Positions 25,908-34,499 of a stretch of 64,000 bases of DNA are shown here, in pieces. Made by a program: the position numbers and the translations under genes. The DNA is from Cedecea lapagei (GTDB taxonomy: Bacteria; Pseudomonadota; Gammaproteobacteria; Enterobacterales; Enterobacteriaceae): positions 2,356,001 to 2,420,000 of the forward strand of contig NZ_LR134201.1 of the NCBI RefSeq assembly GCF_900635955.1, in the 5' to 3' direction. Every line of letters starts with the position of its first letter. The stretch's first letter is position 1. The notes beneath the pieces are model-generated. The model did not search any database. It saw only the letters and a program-made list of their open reading frames with translations, and was not told the DNA's origin.

Positions 25908-26003
25908 ATGTTAGGGAACATGAACGTATTTATGGCAGTACTCGGATTCATCTTGTTTTCCGGTTTTCTTGCCGCCTGGTTTAGCCACAAATGGGATGAC
26001 TAA
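25908..26003 (+). CDS. mgtS: MgtS small membrane protein (31 aa)
   Basis: A 31-residue single-helix inner-membrane protein that starts MLGNMNVFMAVLGFILF and ends AWFSHKWDD, almost identical to E. coli MgtS (YneM). In E. coli it is made at low magnesium, stabilises the MgtA magnesium importer and modulates PitA. CTGGAGG lies seven bases before the ATG, a strong ribosome site. The only visible changes I would expect against E. coli are conservative (Ile to Phe, Tyr to Trp). It is followed by a terminator and is monocistronic. Confidence 0.93.
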   Translation: MLGNMNVFMAVLGFILFSGFLAAWFSHKWDD

Positions 26004-26029
26004 TGAACGGTGATCTTCCCCCACCTACG

Positions 26030-26072
26030 ACGCCTCTCGAGAAATAAACTTTCCGGGAGGCGTTTTCTTTTC
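26030..26072 (+). terminator. Rho-independent terminator of mgtS
   Basis: ACGCCTCTCG (26030-26039) pairs with CGGGAGGCGT (26054-26063), including one G-T pair. The loop is 14 bases and TTTCTTTTC follows. Confidence 0.85.
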
Positions 26073-26197
26073 TGCTTTCGCCAGCGGCGGAGGATTTGCT
26101 AACAAAAAAATACAGCGCGTAATGAGTAAATCGGCACAATTTGTTGTCTTCCTATACGGAATCAACAAAAGCAGACTGGAATCACTCTGGAGAATTT

Positions 26198-26557
26198 ATG
26201 CGCAAGTCAACAAAAGTAGCGGTTTTAACAGCGGTATGGCTCGCGGGCGCGCTGCCCTCTCTGGCCTTTGCTTATTCAGGGGATAAGCAGCTGAAAGCGA
26301 CCGCACCCGGCACCTCCACGCAGTCCTATGAACTAAAAGAATTCTCCTCAGATTTCAAAATGTACAAGATCGGCGACATCGCGCCGGACATCTACCGCAC
26401 GGAACCCTATAACATCAAAAGCTGGCAGCTTCGCCACCTTCCTGCGCCAAAGGCCGGTAGCCACTGGACCTATATGGGCGGCAATTACGTATTAATTACC
26501 GATGCCGAAGGTAAAATTCTGCAGGCATTAGCCGGGGATATATTTTATCAGCATTAA
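26198..26557 (+). CDS. RcnB family periplasmic protein
   Basis: A 119-residue exported protein. Signal peptide MRKSTKVAVLTAVWLAGALP with cleavage near LAFA-YSGD. The body has the RcnB hallmarks: YKIGDIAPDIYRTEPYNIKSW, LRHLPAPKAGSHWTYMGGNY and VLITDAEGKILQALAGDIFY. RcnB modulates nickel and cobalt efflux in E. coli; paralogues of this family are common and most are uncharacterised, and no rcnA lies nearby. ATG 26198 has GGAG seven bases upstream. The preceding 120 bases contain only an AT-rich promoter-like stretch. Confidence 0.85.
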   Translation: MRKSTKVAVLTAVWLAGALPSLAFAYSGDKQLKATAPGTSTQSYELKEFSSDFKMYKIGDIAPDIYRTEPYNIKSWQLRHLPAPKAGSHWTYMGGNYVLITDAEGKILQALAGDIFYQH

Positions 26558-26602
26558 GGATAGCCCAACCCTGAGACTGGATATCCTTAACAGCGCCAGG
26601 GT

Positions 26603-26860
26603 TTAATTCAATAAATTTTTCAGGGGATCGATTTCAGCATACTGGTTATCGATCTCCAGCTGCCCGGCAATATCCAATACCTGCCTGTACTCTTCAGGAG
26701 TAATGCGAACCTGATAGTTTGCGATATGTCCACACAGCGTTTCAAATGCCAGTACATTTTCGGAAGAGTCGATATATTCCAGGGCGAAGTCAATAAGCGA
26801 TGAATCCAGCCGATTTTTAAGCGCCTCACCAAAGGTTTTAATTTTTTCATTGATATCCAT
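26603..26860 (-). CDS. MafI-like immunity protein, orphan
   Basis: An 85-residue acidic all-helical protein. LIDFALEYIDSSENVLAFET, LCGHIANYQVRITPEEYRQV and the C-terminal NQYAEIDPLKNLL match the MafI immunity family, whose members neutralise MafB-type or other polymorphic toxins. ATG 26860 is preferred over GTG 26869; both have poor ribosome sites. AT content is higher than in the neighbouring genes. No toxin gene is adjacent: the flanks are an RcnB-like gene and an esterase. It is therefore an orphan immunity gene, perhaps a remnant of a lost toxin module or a defence against neighbours' toxins. The family call is by sequence feel only. Confidence 0.65.
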   Translation of the reverse strand: MDINEKIKTFGEALKNRLDSSLIDFALEYIDSSENVLAFETLCGHIANYQVRITPEEYRQVLDIAGQLEIDNQYAEIDPLKNLLN

Positions 26861-27008
26861 GTTGACCACGTAAAGGTAATTGTTATTTGCGTGCCATCAT
26901 TGCGTCTGGAGGGAGGCATCCTGCCGAAATACATCCCTTTGGATATCGGATTGCGAAGGAATTTCTTGAGGGGTAAACGTAAGAGTTATTTTGTATGCCG
27001 ATCCGGCG

Positions 27009-27910
27009 CTAGCTTTTTGCCAGCCATTTCTCGTAATGCTCAGGCCATTTCACCGTTGGCGTACCCGGCTTACCCATGCCAAAACCATGGCCGCCGCTGC
27101 TGTAGCGGTGCATTTCTACCGGAATGTGCTGCCGCTCGCAGGCTGCCGCCATAATCAGCGTATTTTGCGGATCGGAAATCGGATCGTCTTCCGCCTGAAC
27201 CAGGAAGAACGGTGGCGAATTTGGCGTGACGTAATTCTGCACCGACCATTTGGCATTTTCTGCAGATGAGGCATCTTTGCCGACAAGAATCTTGTGCGTG
27301 GAAGTATGCTCGTAGGGTTTTTCCAGCGTAATAACCGGATAAATTAACGCGGCGCGATCGGCGAATGCTGGTTTGTCGTCTGAACGATCCTGCGCTGGGT
27401 ATGAACTACAGCCGGTGCGCGTCGCGGCGAGGCCAAGCAGATGCCCGCCGGCGGAAAAGCCCAACACGCTAACGTTGTTTTCACGCTCGCGAACAATGCG
27501 CAACGCACGCTGCGCGTCCTGCAGGGCAACCAGGTTTCCATCAGCCCATCCCTCCGACGGTAAGCGGTAGCTCAGTACGTAGGCGGTATAACCTCGCGCC
27601 ACCAGCCACTGTGCAGCAGGCCAGGCTTCTGTTCCCATTTCAATGCGCTTGTAACCCCCGCCCGCGGCCACCAGCACGGCTTGTCCATTTGGTTTTTCAG
27701 GCGCAATAACGGTGAGGATGGGGATGGCAATGTTGCTCTGCGCCCCCGGGCTGAAGTCTGAATACTTCCCGATGGTCCACCGCCGCCTGGTGGCATCCCC
27801 TTCCACAGCGGAATAGCCGAGCGCCTGACGCCAGACGAAGCAAAAGCCTGGCCCGTCTTCGCGGCCAATAAACCAGCGGTAACACAGGTAATAAAATGGC
27901 GACGATCCAT
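27009..27910 (-). pseudogene. Secreted alpha/beta-hydrolase (acetyl-esterase type), frameshifted
   Basis: An exported esterase. MDRRHFITCVTAGLLAAKTG looks like a Tat or Sec signal (RR in the N-region), starting at ATG 27910 with a CAGGAG site. The N-terminal frame reads WKGMPPGGGGPSGSIQTSAR and then diverges. The matching continuation, QSNIAIPILTVIAPEKPNGQ, lies one frame over. The break is at the five-C run 27743-27747; one more base restores a 300-residue protein. The catalytic Ser is in LGFSAGGHLLGLA, the acid in QAEDDPISDPQ, and the His in SGGHGFGMGKPG. The family resembles BD-FAE and acetyl-xylan-esterase-like lipases. A sequencing error is as likely as a real mutation. Confidence 0.82.
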
Positions 27911-28047
27911 AATAAGCTCCTGACAACACAGGCTTGTCACTATGCCAAAAGAGTGTGTCTAAGGAACCCACAATAGGTAACGAGCCGTTTCGCCCGGACT
28001 TACATTGATTGCTAAAAGCTACCCGGCCTCCCGCCGGGTAACGAATG

Positions 28048-28338
28048 TTATTTACCCAGCGATCTGACCTGGGAGAAACCGTGCTCAAACACGCTGTCAG
28101 CGGCACAGATAATTACGATAACGTCGCCACCGTTGGCTTCCTCCAGCAAACGCGCCAGCTCCGAGTCCAGCTCGCGGTTCATCTTCGGCATCGCCAGGTG
28201 CATTTCCCCTGGGTAATCCTCATCTTCGTCAGGCGGCATATCGTCAATGCGGCTGCCTTTGACCACATAAATAAGCAGATCGTTATTATTGTGGGTGAGC
28301 TCAAGCCTCAAGTACTTCCCAACCGGATGTTTAGCCAT
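28048..28338 (-). CDS. Small conserved hypothetical protein
   Basis: A 96-residue cytosolic protein I do not recognise. It starts MAKHPVGKYLRLELTHNNND, has an acidic loop (PPDEDEDYPGEMHL) and ends in a hydrophobic strand plus basic tail (GGDVIVIICAADSVFEHGFS). The overall pattern is a small alpha/beta fold. A GAAGGT ribosome site precedes the ATG, and codon use is like that of its neighbours, so it is very probably a real gene. It is divergent from tam by 66 bases. Confidence 0.7.
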   Translation of the reverse strand: MAKHPVGKYLRLELTHNNNDLLIYVVKGSRIDDMPPDEDEDYPGEMHLAMPKMNRELDSELARLLEEANGGDVIVIICAADSVFEHGFSQVRSLGK

Positions 28339-28404
28339 ACATTACCTTCGATAGCGTATAAAATAATTTGTCGGCAATGTTAGCAAAGCAACGAGGATAA
28401 AACG

Positions 28405-29163
28405 ATGCAGGACTGGAACCCCGCGCTTTATTTGCAGTTTGAAGCTGAACGTACACGCCCGGCCGCTGAGCTGGCAGCCCGTATTCACCACCCCAGCGCG
28501 GCCACCTTTACCGATTTGGGCTGCGGCCCCGGCAACTCCACCGCCCTGCTGCGTAATCTGGCGCCCAAAGCCACTATTACCGGACTGGATAACTCGCCCG
28601 CCATGCTTGAAAAAGCCAGCGCTGCACTACCCGACTGCCATTTTGAAGAGGCGGATATCGCCAGCTGGCAGCCCGCACTAAAGCAGGACGTGATTTTTGC
28701 TAACGCTTCACTACAGTGGATTGCTAACCATAAACAGCTGTTCCCCCATCTGGCCGCACAGCTGGCCGACGGCGGCGTACTTGCGGTACAGATGCCCGAT
28801 AACTGGCAGGAGCCCACGCATACCCTGATGCGCCAGGTTGCCGACGAGCTGGGGATCTCACGCTCAAGCCGCGAAGCATTGCTTACCGCTCAGGAGTACT
28901 ACGATCTGCTGGCCGAAAGCGGCTGTACCGTTGATATCTGGCGCACAACATATTTCCACGTTATGCCGTCCGCCCGCGCGATCATCGAATGGCTAAGATC
29001 AACAGGCCTGCGCCCTTATCTGAACGGGCTTGACGCCATTCAGCAGGAGGAGTTTGTTGAGCGCTACCACCAGCTTCTACAGCGAGCCTACCGCAAACAG
29101 CATGACGGTAATGTTCTGATGCCGTTTCCCCGCTTGTTTATCGTGGCGCGGAAGGTGGCCTAA
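28405..29163 (+). CDS. tam: Trans-aconitate 2-methyltransferase
   Basis: A 252-residue SAM-dependent methyltransferase. MQDWNPALYLQFEAERTRPA is the Tam N-terminus. The SAM motif I is FTDLGCGPGNSTALL (about 35-49), followed by ITGLDNSPAMLEKA, the acidic-loop region HFEEADIASWQP and FANASLQWIANH. Tam methylates trans-aconitate, a spontaneous inhibitor of aconitase, to remove it. The length and sequence agree with E. coli Tam. Its stop overlaps the end of the convergent AraC-type gene by four bases. Confidence 0.93.
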   Translation: MQDWNPALYLQFEAERTRPAAELAARIHHPSAATFTDLGCGPGNSTALLRNLAPKATITGLDNSPAMLEKASAALPDCHFEEADIASWQPALKQDVIFANASLQWIANHKQLFPHLAAQLADGGVLAVQMPDNWQEPTHTLMRQVADELGISRSSREALLTAQEYYDLLAESGCTVDIWRTTYFHVMPSARAIIEWLRSTGLRPYLNGLDAIQQEEFVERYHQLLQRAYRKQHDGNVLMPFPRLFIVARKVA

Positions 29164-30086
29164 AGAGAGGTGCCCTGCTGGCGCAGGGCATCAATATCCT
29201 GCAGCGGGGAAGCACCGAAGGCGCGGCGGTACTCCCGGTTAAACTGGGAAGGCGAGTCATAACCGACCCTCCAGGCTACGCTTGCCACATCCCCTTCAAG
29301 GCTTAATAAGCGACGGCGCGCCTCAAGCAGCCGGATCTGTTTCTGGTACTGCAGCGGACTCATCACCGTCAGCGCTTTAAAACGATGATGCAGGCTGGAA
29401 ACGCTCATGCTGACGCGTTTTGCCAGCTCGTCGATAACCAGCGGCTCGGCATAGTGTTCTTTTATCCAACTGATAGCTTCCCCCACGCCCTTACCCTGCG
29501 CCCAGCCCAGAGCCTGCTTCCAGAATGAGGCCCCGGCGGGGGCAATCACCAGCCGGTAGAGAATCTCCTGTTTGATAAGAGGCGCAAGGGCATGAAGATG
29601 CTGCGGGCTCTCCAGCAGCGTGACCAGACGCAGGAACGCGGCCTGAAGTTCATCTTCTGCAGCAGCAACCCAGGCGCCGGTTTTTTCACCGTTTCCGTCC
29701 GGCAGCGCGACGTTCATATTCACCACCAGGTCGGCTATCTCTTTGCTGTCCAGATCGATTCGCACGCCGTAGTAAGGCTCGGCTTCGCTGGCGCGGGTCA
29801 CCTGCCCGGATACCGGCATATCCACGGCCGCCAGCGAATAGCTGCCGGGGCCATATTCCGTGACGTTGTCACCGATAAGCATTTTTTTGCTGCCCTGCAG
29901 CACCATGCACATCGACGGAGATAGCATGCCACGATTGAGCAGTGTCGGCCGTTCGATGCGAATAAAGCTGAGCCACGGCAGCGCGCAGCTCAGCTCTTTC
30001 ACCCCGCCGCTCGCCGGGTAACGACGGGCTACACGCTGGTGCAGTTCTTCAATGATGCGGCCCAAAGGCCGCTCGGTTTGTTGCAT
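29160..30086 (-). CDS. AraC family transcriptional regulator (AraC_N type)
   Basis: A 308-residue regulator. Residues 1-190 are the AraC_N cupin-like domain (LLNRGMLSPSMCMVLQGSKK, YGPGSYSLAAVDMPVSGQV). The C-terminal 100 residues contain two HTHs (VIDELAKRVSMSVSSLHHRF and DVASVAWRVGYDSPSQFNRE). ATG 30086 lies two bases after the stop of the upstream aldehyde dehydrogenase, so both are read from one mRNA. Longer in-frame starts would lie inside that gene. The regulator most likely controls the dehydrogenase operon. Confidence 0.87.
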   Translation of the reverse strand: MQQTERPLGRIIEELHQRVARRYPASGGVKELSCALPWLSFIRIERPTLLNRGMLSPSMCMVLQGSKKMLIGDNVTEYGPGSYSLAAVDMPVSGQVTRASEAEPYYGVRIDLDSKEIADLVVNMNVALPDGNGEKTGAWVAAAEDELQAAFLRLVTLLESPQHLHALAPLIKQEILYRLVIAPAGASFWKQALGWAQGKGVGEAISWIKEHYAEPLVIDELAKRVSMSVSSLHHRFKALTVMSPLQYQKQIRLLEARRRLLSLEGDVASVAWRVGYDSPSQFNREYRRAFGASPLQDIDALRQQGTSL

Positions 30087-30087
30087 A

Positions 30088-31506
30088 TTACTGCCCCATG
30101 ATAGCTTTAGGTTCAAGATACGCTTCCAGCCCGTAAGTGCCAAATTCGCGACCAAGACCAGACTGTTTAAAACCGCCGAACGGCGCGAGCGGTTCATCAT
30201 AAACGCCGTTGATGAACACGCGCCCCGCGATGAGCTGACTGGCAACGGCCGCCGTGCGTCCAGCATCTTTCCCGCTAACGTAGGCCTGCAGGCCATAAAC
30301 CGTATCGTTGGCAATCTGCACCGCCTCTGCGTCATCGCGGTAGGTAATCACCGACAGCACCGGGCCAAAAATTTCCTGCTGGGCGATGGTCATGTCGTTG
30401 CGCACGTTCACAAACACCGTTGGCTTCACAAAGTAACCGCTTGCCAGCCCTTCGGGACGCCCTTCTCCGCCGCAAAGCAGCTCCGCACCTTCGGCAATCC
30501 CCGCGCGAATAAACTCCTGCACGCGCTGATACTGGCGAGCGGTAACGGCCGTGCCGAGCGTAGTTTTTGGATCTCGCGGATCACCCGGTCTCAGGATAGA
30601 GAGATGTTTGAGGATCTGCGCTTTCACCTCTTCCAGCTTATTTTCCTGCACCAACAGGCGCGTCCCTGCGATACAGGCCTGTCCGCTGTTCCAGCTCATG
30701 ACCTGCAGCGCCAGAGGAATGGCGACGTCGAGATCTACATCGTCGAGCAACACGTTCGCCGACTTACCGCCCAGCTCAAGCGTGACGCGCTTAAGGGTTG
30801 CGGCTCCGTCGCGGGCGATGGTTTTCCCTACTGCGGTAGAACCTGTAAACGAGATTTTTGCTATGTCCGGGTGGCGGGTGATTTCCGCGCCAACCACATT
30901 CCCCAGCCCGGTAACGATGTTAAACACCCCGTTTGGTAACCCTGCCTCATGCAGGCATTCGGCAAACAGCGCCGTCTGACGAGCGCTCAGCTCACTTGGT
31001 TTGATGACGGCAGAGCAGCCGGAGGCAATCACCATCGATAGCTTACTGGCGATAAAACCGTAGTTAGCGTTCCAAGGCGTAATTATCCCGACAACGCCCA
31101 GCGGTTCCATCACCACTTTCGCCTTCCCGACACGGGTCTCAAATGAGTAATCCTTCAGAAGATCGATAGCCTGCAGGAAGCTGTTGTAAGAGCGCTCCAC
31201 GGTACTTTGGGCGAAAGCCGCCGGGCACCCGTATTCGTCAACCATAGTTTCAACCAGTTCGGCTTCCCGCGCTTTTACTGCGTCGTGCAGCCGTTGCAAC
31301 CAAATCACTCTTTGCTGGCGACTGGAGAGGCGCATTTGCGGGAAAGCCGCTTTGGCGGCGGCAATAGCGAGGCGGGTGTCCTCTTCGTCCGCCAGGCGAA
31401 CCTGGGCAACGGGCTGCTCGCTTACCGGATGAATTAAGGTCAGCACTTCAGTGCCGTGTGGCGTCACGTGCTGACCGTTAATATAAAGAGTGTTGAGGAT
31501 TTTCAT
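30088..31506 (-). CDS. NAD(P)-dependent aldehyde dehydrogenase
   Basis: A 472-residue soluble aldehyde dehydrogenase of normal length. The cofactor region is VGIITPWNANYGFIASKL and ISFTGSTAVGKTIARDG. The general base Glu is in VTLELGGKSANVLL (about 244), and the catalytic Cys is in NSGQACIAGTRLLV (about 278). The C-terminal motif is PFGGFKQSGLGREFG. It oxidises an aldehyde to an acid; the substrate cannot be read. It is the first gene of a two-gene leftward operon with the AraC regulator. Confidence 0.9.
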   Translation of the reverse strand: MKILNTLYINGQHVTPHGTEVLTLIHPVSEQPVAQVRLADEEDTRLAIAAAKAAFPQMRLSSRQQRVIWLQRLHDAVKAREAELVETMVDEYGCPAAFAQSTVERSYNSFLQAIDLLKDYSFETRVGKAKVVMEPLGVVGIITPWNANYGFIASKLSMVIASGCSAVIKPSELSARQTALFAECLHEAGLPNGVFNIVTGLGNVVGAEITRHPDIAKISFTGSTAVGKTIARDGAATLKRVTLELGGKSANVLLDDVDLDVAIPLALQVMSWNSGQACIAGTRLLVQENKLEEVKAQILKHLSILRPGDPRDPKTTLGTAVTARQYQRVQEFIRAGIAEGAELLCGGEGRPEGLASGYFVKPTVFVNVRNDMTIAQQEIFGPVLSVITYRDDAEAVQIANDTVYGLQAYVSGKDAGRTAAVASQLIAGRVFINGVYDEPLAPFGGFKQSGLGREFGTYGLEAYLEPKAIMGQ

Positions 31507-31604
31507 TTTTGCGCTCCAGGGTTATGTCTGACGCCTGAAGTGTCGACGAACAGAGCCGGTTTCCTGTAGCGCAATCCTGTCTGATGATTGCACAATCCTG
31601 CAAA

Positions 31605-32048
31605 TCAGGATGACTTTTCGGTCACTGCCTGAAAACGCTTCGCCCGAAGCCAGTCGTAACACCAGTTATAAACCACGGTGTACGGCAGGAAGAACAGGAA
31701 GAAGCCTATCTCAATCATCAGCGCCTGCAGCAGCGTAACGTTCAGCATCCACGCGGCAAGCGGCAGGCCAATCAGAATAAACCCGCCCTCGAAGCCCAGG
31801 GCGTGAGCAATACGCAGCGGCATGCTGCGCTTGCGTGACGGCGGGTAAAATTGATCGAACCCGGCGTTATAAATAATGTTCCAGACCATCGCCACCGTGG
31901 AAAGCATGATAGCCAGCGCCCCCATCTGGAACAGCGGTTTATCCATCAGCCAGGCGGCCGTAGGCGCACAAAGACCGATGGCGATGACTTCGAAGCCGAC
32001 CGCATGCATGATGCGCTCTGAAAGGCTTCTGCTGTTTTGCAATTTCAT
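31605..32048 (-). CDS. PACE-family multidrug efflux transporter
   Basis: A 147-residue inner-membrane protein with four helices arranged as two bacterial transmembrane pairs. Repeat 1 begins RIMHAVGFEVIAIGLCAPTA and repeat 2 begins RIAHALGFEGGFILIGLPLA. The Glu in the first helix of each repeat is the residue typical of AceI-type proton-driven exporters. Family members export chlorhexidine and other biocides or short-chain diamines. It is divergent from a LysR regulator, as in Acinetobacter aceI/aceR. Confidence 0.9.
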   Translation of the reverse strand: MKLQNSRSLSERIMHAVGFEVIAIGLCAPTAAWLMDKPLFQMGALAIMLSTVAMVWNIIYNAGFDQFYPPSRKRSMPLRIAHALGFEGGFILIGLPLAAWMLNVTLLQALMIEIGFFLFFLPYTVVYNWCYDWLRAKRFQAVTEKSS

Positions 32049-32136
32049 TTTGATGACTCCTTTTTCATAAGAACGCCATTATCATCGTAATTATTGATAT
32101 CATTAAGCTAACAGCCATCGATAAAAGCGATAGTTT

Positions 32137-33000
32137 ATGCGTTACTCACCGGAATCTCTGGAAGCCTTTTTGCAGGCCGTTGAAACGGGCTCGTTTTCGG
32201 CCGCCGCGCGCAAGCTGAAAAAAAGCCAGTCAACCATTAGCAGCGCCATTGCCAATCTCGAAGCCGACCTAGGCGTTACGCTGTTTGATCGCCATGCTCG
32301 CCAGCCAACGCTCACCGCCCACGGGCAGCGCGTTTTACCTTATGTGCAGGCGATATTTGCCGCCAGCGAGCGGCTGGATGAGATTTCAGTCAGGCTGGCG
32401 GATAACGTGGAGCCACGGCTGACCTTTGTGCTGTCGGATATGTGGCAAACGGCCCATCATGAATCTATCCTGCGGCAGTTTTCCGGGCGTTACCCGGACA
32501 TCGAGTTCGAATGCATGATTGCCGAAGATGAAGACGTGATTGATAGCCTGCAGATTGGCCGCGCCCACGTTGGCGTGCTGCGTGTTCAGGAGAGTTACCC
32601 GCCAGATATCACCGTTGCCCGCCTGCAGGTTGGCGCCGAGATGGCCATTTTTATCCACCGGGATCACCCGCTGGCAAAACAGAAAGAGGTCCGAATGGAT
32701 GAGTTGCATACCGTTCGGCAGCTGGTGCTAAAAACCTTTGTGCGCCCGGGCAACGTGGCTGCCCGCGGCCCCGTCTGGTCGTCTCCCTCTTTACTGCTGC
32801 TGCTTGAGATGGCGGAACAGGGGTTTGGCTGGGGCATTTTACCCGGCTGGCTGGTTGAACAGTTCGGGCACGGCGTGCTTACACAGCTCACGGTGGAAGG
32901 TTGGCCGCAAAATCTGGATGTGGACGTGGCATGGTCCAACAAAACGCCGCCGGGGCCGGCAGGACGGTGGATGATCGACAGGCTGCGCGAACGACGGTAA
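32137..33000 (+). CDS. LysR family regulator, probable activator of the PACE exporter
   Basis: A 287-residue LysR-type regulator. The N-terminal HTH is LEAFLQAVETGSFSAAARKL and SQSTISSAIANLEADLGVTL (residues 4-58). Residues 90-285 form the inducer-binding domain. It starts MRYSPESLEAF without a strong ribosome site. The 88-base divergent promoter region shared with the PACE gene makes that exporter its likely target. The inducer is unknown; diamines act on the related AceR. Confidence 0.88.
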   Translation: MRYSPESLEAFLQAVETGSFSAAARKLKKSQSTISSAIANLEADLGVTLFDRHARQPTLTAHGQRVLPYVQAIFAASERLDEISVRLADNVEPRLTFVLSDMWQTAHHESILRQFSGRYPDIEFECMIAEDEDVIDSLQIGRAHVGVLRVQESYPPDITVARLQVGAEMAIFIHRDHPLAKQKEVRMDELHTVRQLVLKTFVRPGNVAARGPVWSSPSLLLLLEMAEQGFGWGILPGWLVEQFGHGVLTQLTVEGWPQNLDVDVAWSNKTPPGPAGRWMIDRLRERR

Positions 33001-33082
33001 TAAACAGGCACACAGTTACGGTTGTCACTTTGTCTGCTTCCAGGTTAAAAATATTTCCTTATTCATTCACAGGATCCCTCAG

Positions 33083-33706
33083 ATGAGCGCCACCACCACC
33101 CTTTTTGCTATCGCCGCCACCGTAACGCTTGGCGCAATGAGTCCCGGCCCAAGCTTCGTTTATGTCGCCCAGAACGCCGTGGCCCGTTCACGAGCCCATG
33201 GCCTGGCGACCGCCTTAGGCACCGGCGTGGGCGCAGCCGCGTTTTCGCTGATGGCGCTCCTTGGGCTGCAGGCTTTCCTGCTGGCGGTGCCGGTGGCTTA
33301 TACCGGGATCAAGATTGCCGGCGGGCTCTATCTGCTTTGGCTGGCTTATAAAATTATCAAACACTCGCGTGAGCCGCTCCACGTAGGTGCCGTGGGTAAA
33401 AGCGATAAAAGCATGATGGCGACGTTTCGCGACGGGGTGTTCACCCAGCTAAGCAACCCAAAAACGGCGGTGGTGTTTGCCAGTATTTTCACCGCGCTGC
33501 TGCCGCGGGAAATTCCGGCGTTTTACTATGTTGCTTTGCCGCTGCTGTGCTTTGTGATTGATGCAGGCTGGTATTCCCTGGTAACGCTGGTGCTATCATC
33601 CGAAAGACCTCGCAATGCCTACCTGCGCTTTAAAACCACGATCGACCGTTTAGCGGGCGGCGTGATGGGGATTCTGGGGCTGAAGCTGATTTTCTTTTCA
33701 CGCTAA
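33083..33706 (+). CDS. LysE/RhtB family amino-acid exporter
   Basis: A 207-residue inner-membrane protein with six hydrophobic helices. The hallmark is GAMSPGPSFVYVAQNAVARS in the first loop, followed by HGLATALGTGVGAAAFSLMA and, near the middle, FRDGVFTQLSNPKTAVVFAS. It belongs to the LysE/RhtB group that exports amino acids such as threonine, homoserine or leucine. It is monocistronic and ends in a bidirectional terminator. Confidence 0.9.
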   Translation: MSATTTLFAIAATVTLGAMSPGPSFVYVAQNAVARSRAHGLATALGTGVGAAAFSLMALLGLQAFLLAVPVAYTGIKIAGGLYLLWLAYKIIKHSREPLHVGAVGKSDKSMMATFRDGVFTQLSNPKTAVVFASIFTALLPREIPAFYYVALPLLCFVIDAGWYSLVTLVLSSERPRNAYLRFKTTIDRLAGGVMGILGLKLIFFSR

Positions 33707-33715
33707 AAAACAGAA

Positions 33716-33735
33716 AGCCACCTTACAAGGTGGCT
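33716..33735. terminator. Bidirectional terminator between lysE-type gene and small leftward gene
   Basis: AGCCACCTT-ac-AAGGTGGCT is a perfect 9-bp stem. On the minus strand TTCTGTTTTTTAG follows, so it best serves the leftward gene at 33764, though it lies ten bases after the exporter stop as well. Confidence 0.8.
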
Positions 33736-33763
33736 CTTAAGCAGTAACGCTGACCGAGAGGGA

Positions 33764-33952
33764 TCAGTGAATCCCCAACCTGTGCGCGCGAGAGATTTCT
33801 TCACGCAGTTCGAGGTGGGTTAAGCCCAGCAGGTCGGCAAACTCCAGCTTTAATTGCTGCAGCCGAATGAGGAATTGCGCGGGAGTTAACTGCTCTTGTT
33901 CACGGCGAAGAAATTCAAACGCTAAGGTGGCTGGGGTTATCTCGGTGTCCAT
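33764..33952 (-). CDS. Small hypothetical protein (62 aa)
   Basis: A 62-residue helical, charged protein starting MDTEITPATLAFEFLRREQE and ending REEISRAHRLGIH. I do not recognise the family. AGAGGA lies seven bases upstream of ATG 33952, and a good terminator lies downstream, so it is a credible single-gene unit. The central segment QFLIRLQQLKLEFADLLGLT could form a helical hairpin. No function can be given. Confidence 0.65.
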   Translation of the reverse strand: MDTEITPATLAFEFLRREQEQLTPAQFLIRLQQLKLEFADLLGLTHLELREEISRAHRLGIH

Positions 33953-34077
33953 GTTAATCCTCTGTTTGGTTAGCAAATCGACACTATTGTATCATTAATG
34001 AGCTGCGCAAAAAACAGCCAGGGAGGGATTTCTGGCGCACAGACTCTTTACCTAAATAACAACATCAGGACTGAGAC

Positions 34078-34467
34078 ATGTTTTCTAAGCATTATGAAGT
34101 GGATGAAAGCCATATTGATTTTCAGGGCGTGGTAGACGGCCTGTACTATCCGTTTTACATGGAGTGGACACGGCACGCCTACATGCGTGAAGCGTTGGGC
34201 ATTGATATCGAAGAAGAGTTTCGCCAGGGCAAGCTCTACATGGTGCTGGAGTACTCGCTGCGATTTCGCAAGAGCCTGCAGAAAGGCGACAACGTCGAGG
34301 TCACCTGCCAGCTGGAGCGCAATGAAAAGCGCAACCGCGTCAACTTTGCCCAGCAGATCAAAGTCGACGGCGTGGTTTACGCCGAAGCCACTTTTGTCGC
34401 CACCTGCCTTGCGAACGGCCGCCCTTCGATGCCGGAAGCGGTGATGAACGCGCTGGAAAACCTTTAA
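34078..34467 (+). CDS. Acyl-CoA thioesterase, YbgC/4-hydroxybenzoyl-CoA type
   Basis: A 129-residue single hotdog-fold enzyme. The N-terminal catalytic stretch VDESHIDFQGVVDGLYYPFY has the conserved Asp followed by the long helix (WTRHAYMREALGIDIEEEFR). The core strands YSLRFRKSLQKGDNVEVTCQ and ATFVATCLANGRPSMPEAV follow. Such enzymes hydrolyse short or aromatic acyl-CoAs. It stands alone between two terminator-like hairpins. Confidence 0.85.
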   Translation: MFSKHYEVDESHIDFQGVVDGLYYPFYMEWTRHAYMREALGIDIEEEFRQGKLYMVLEYSLRFRKSLQKGDNVEVTCQLERNEKRNRVNFAQQIKVDGVVYAEATFVATCLANGRPSMPEAVMNALENL

Positions 34468-34477
34468 ATGTTATTCG

Positions 34478-34499
34478 CGAAGGGCAAACCCGCCCTTCG
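34478..34499 (+). terminator. Terminator-like hairpin after the thioesterase gene
   Basis: CGAAGGGC (34478-34485) pairs with GCCCTTCG (34492-34499), with TTATTCCCC after it. It begins 11 bases past the stop. Confidence 0.7.

Noticed and set aside
26073..26197. An MgrR-type small RNA next to mgtS
   Set aside because: MgrR is encoded near mgtS in E. coli, but I saw no second PhoP box plus separate terminator here that would define it.
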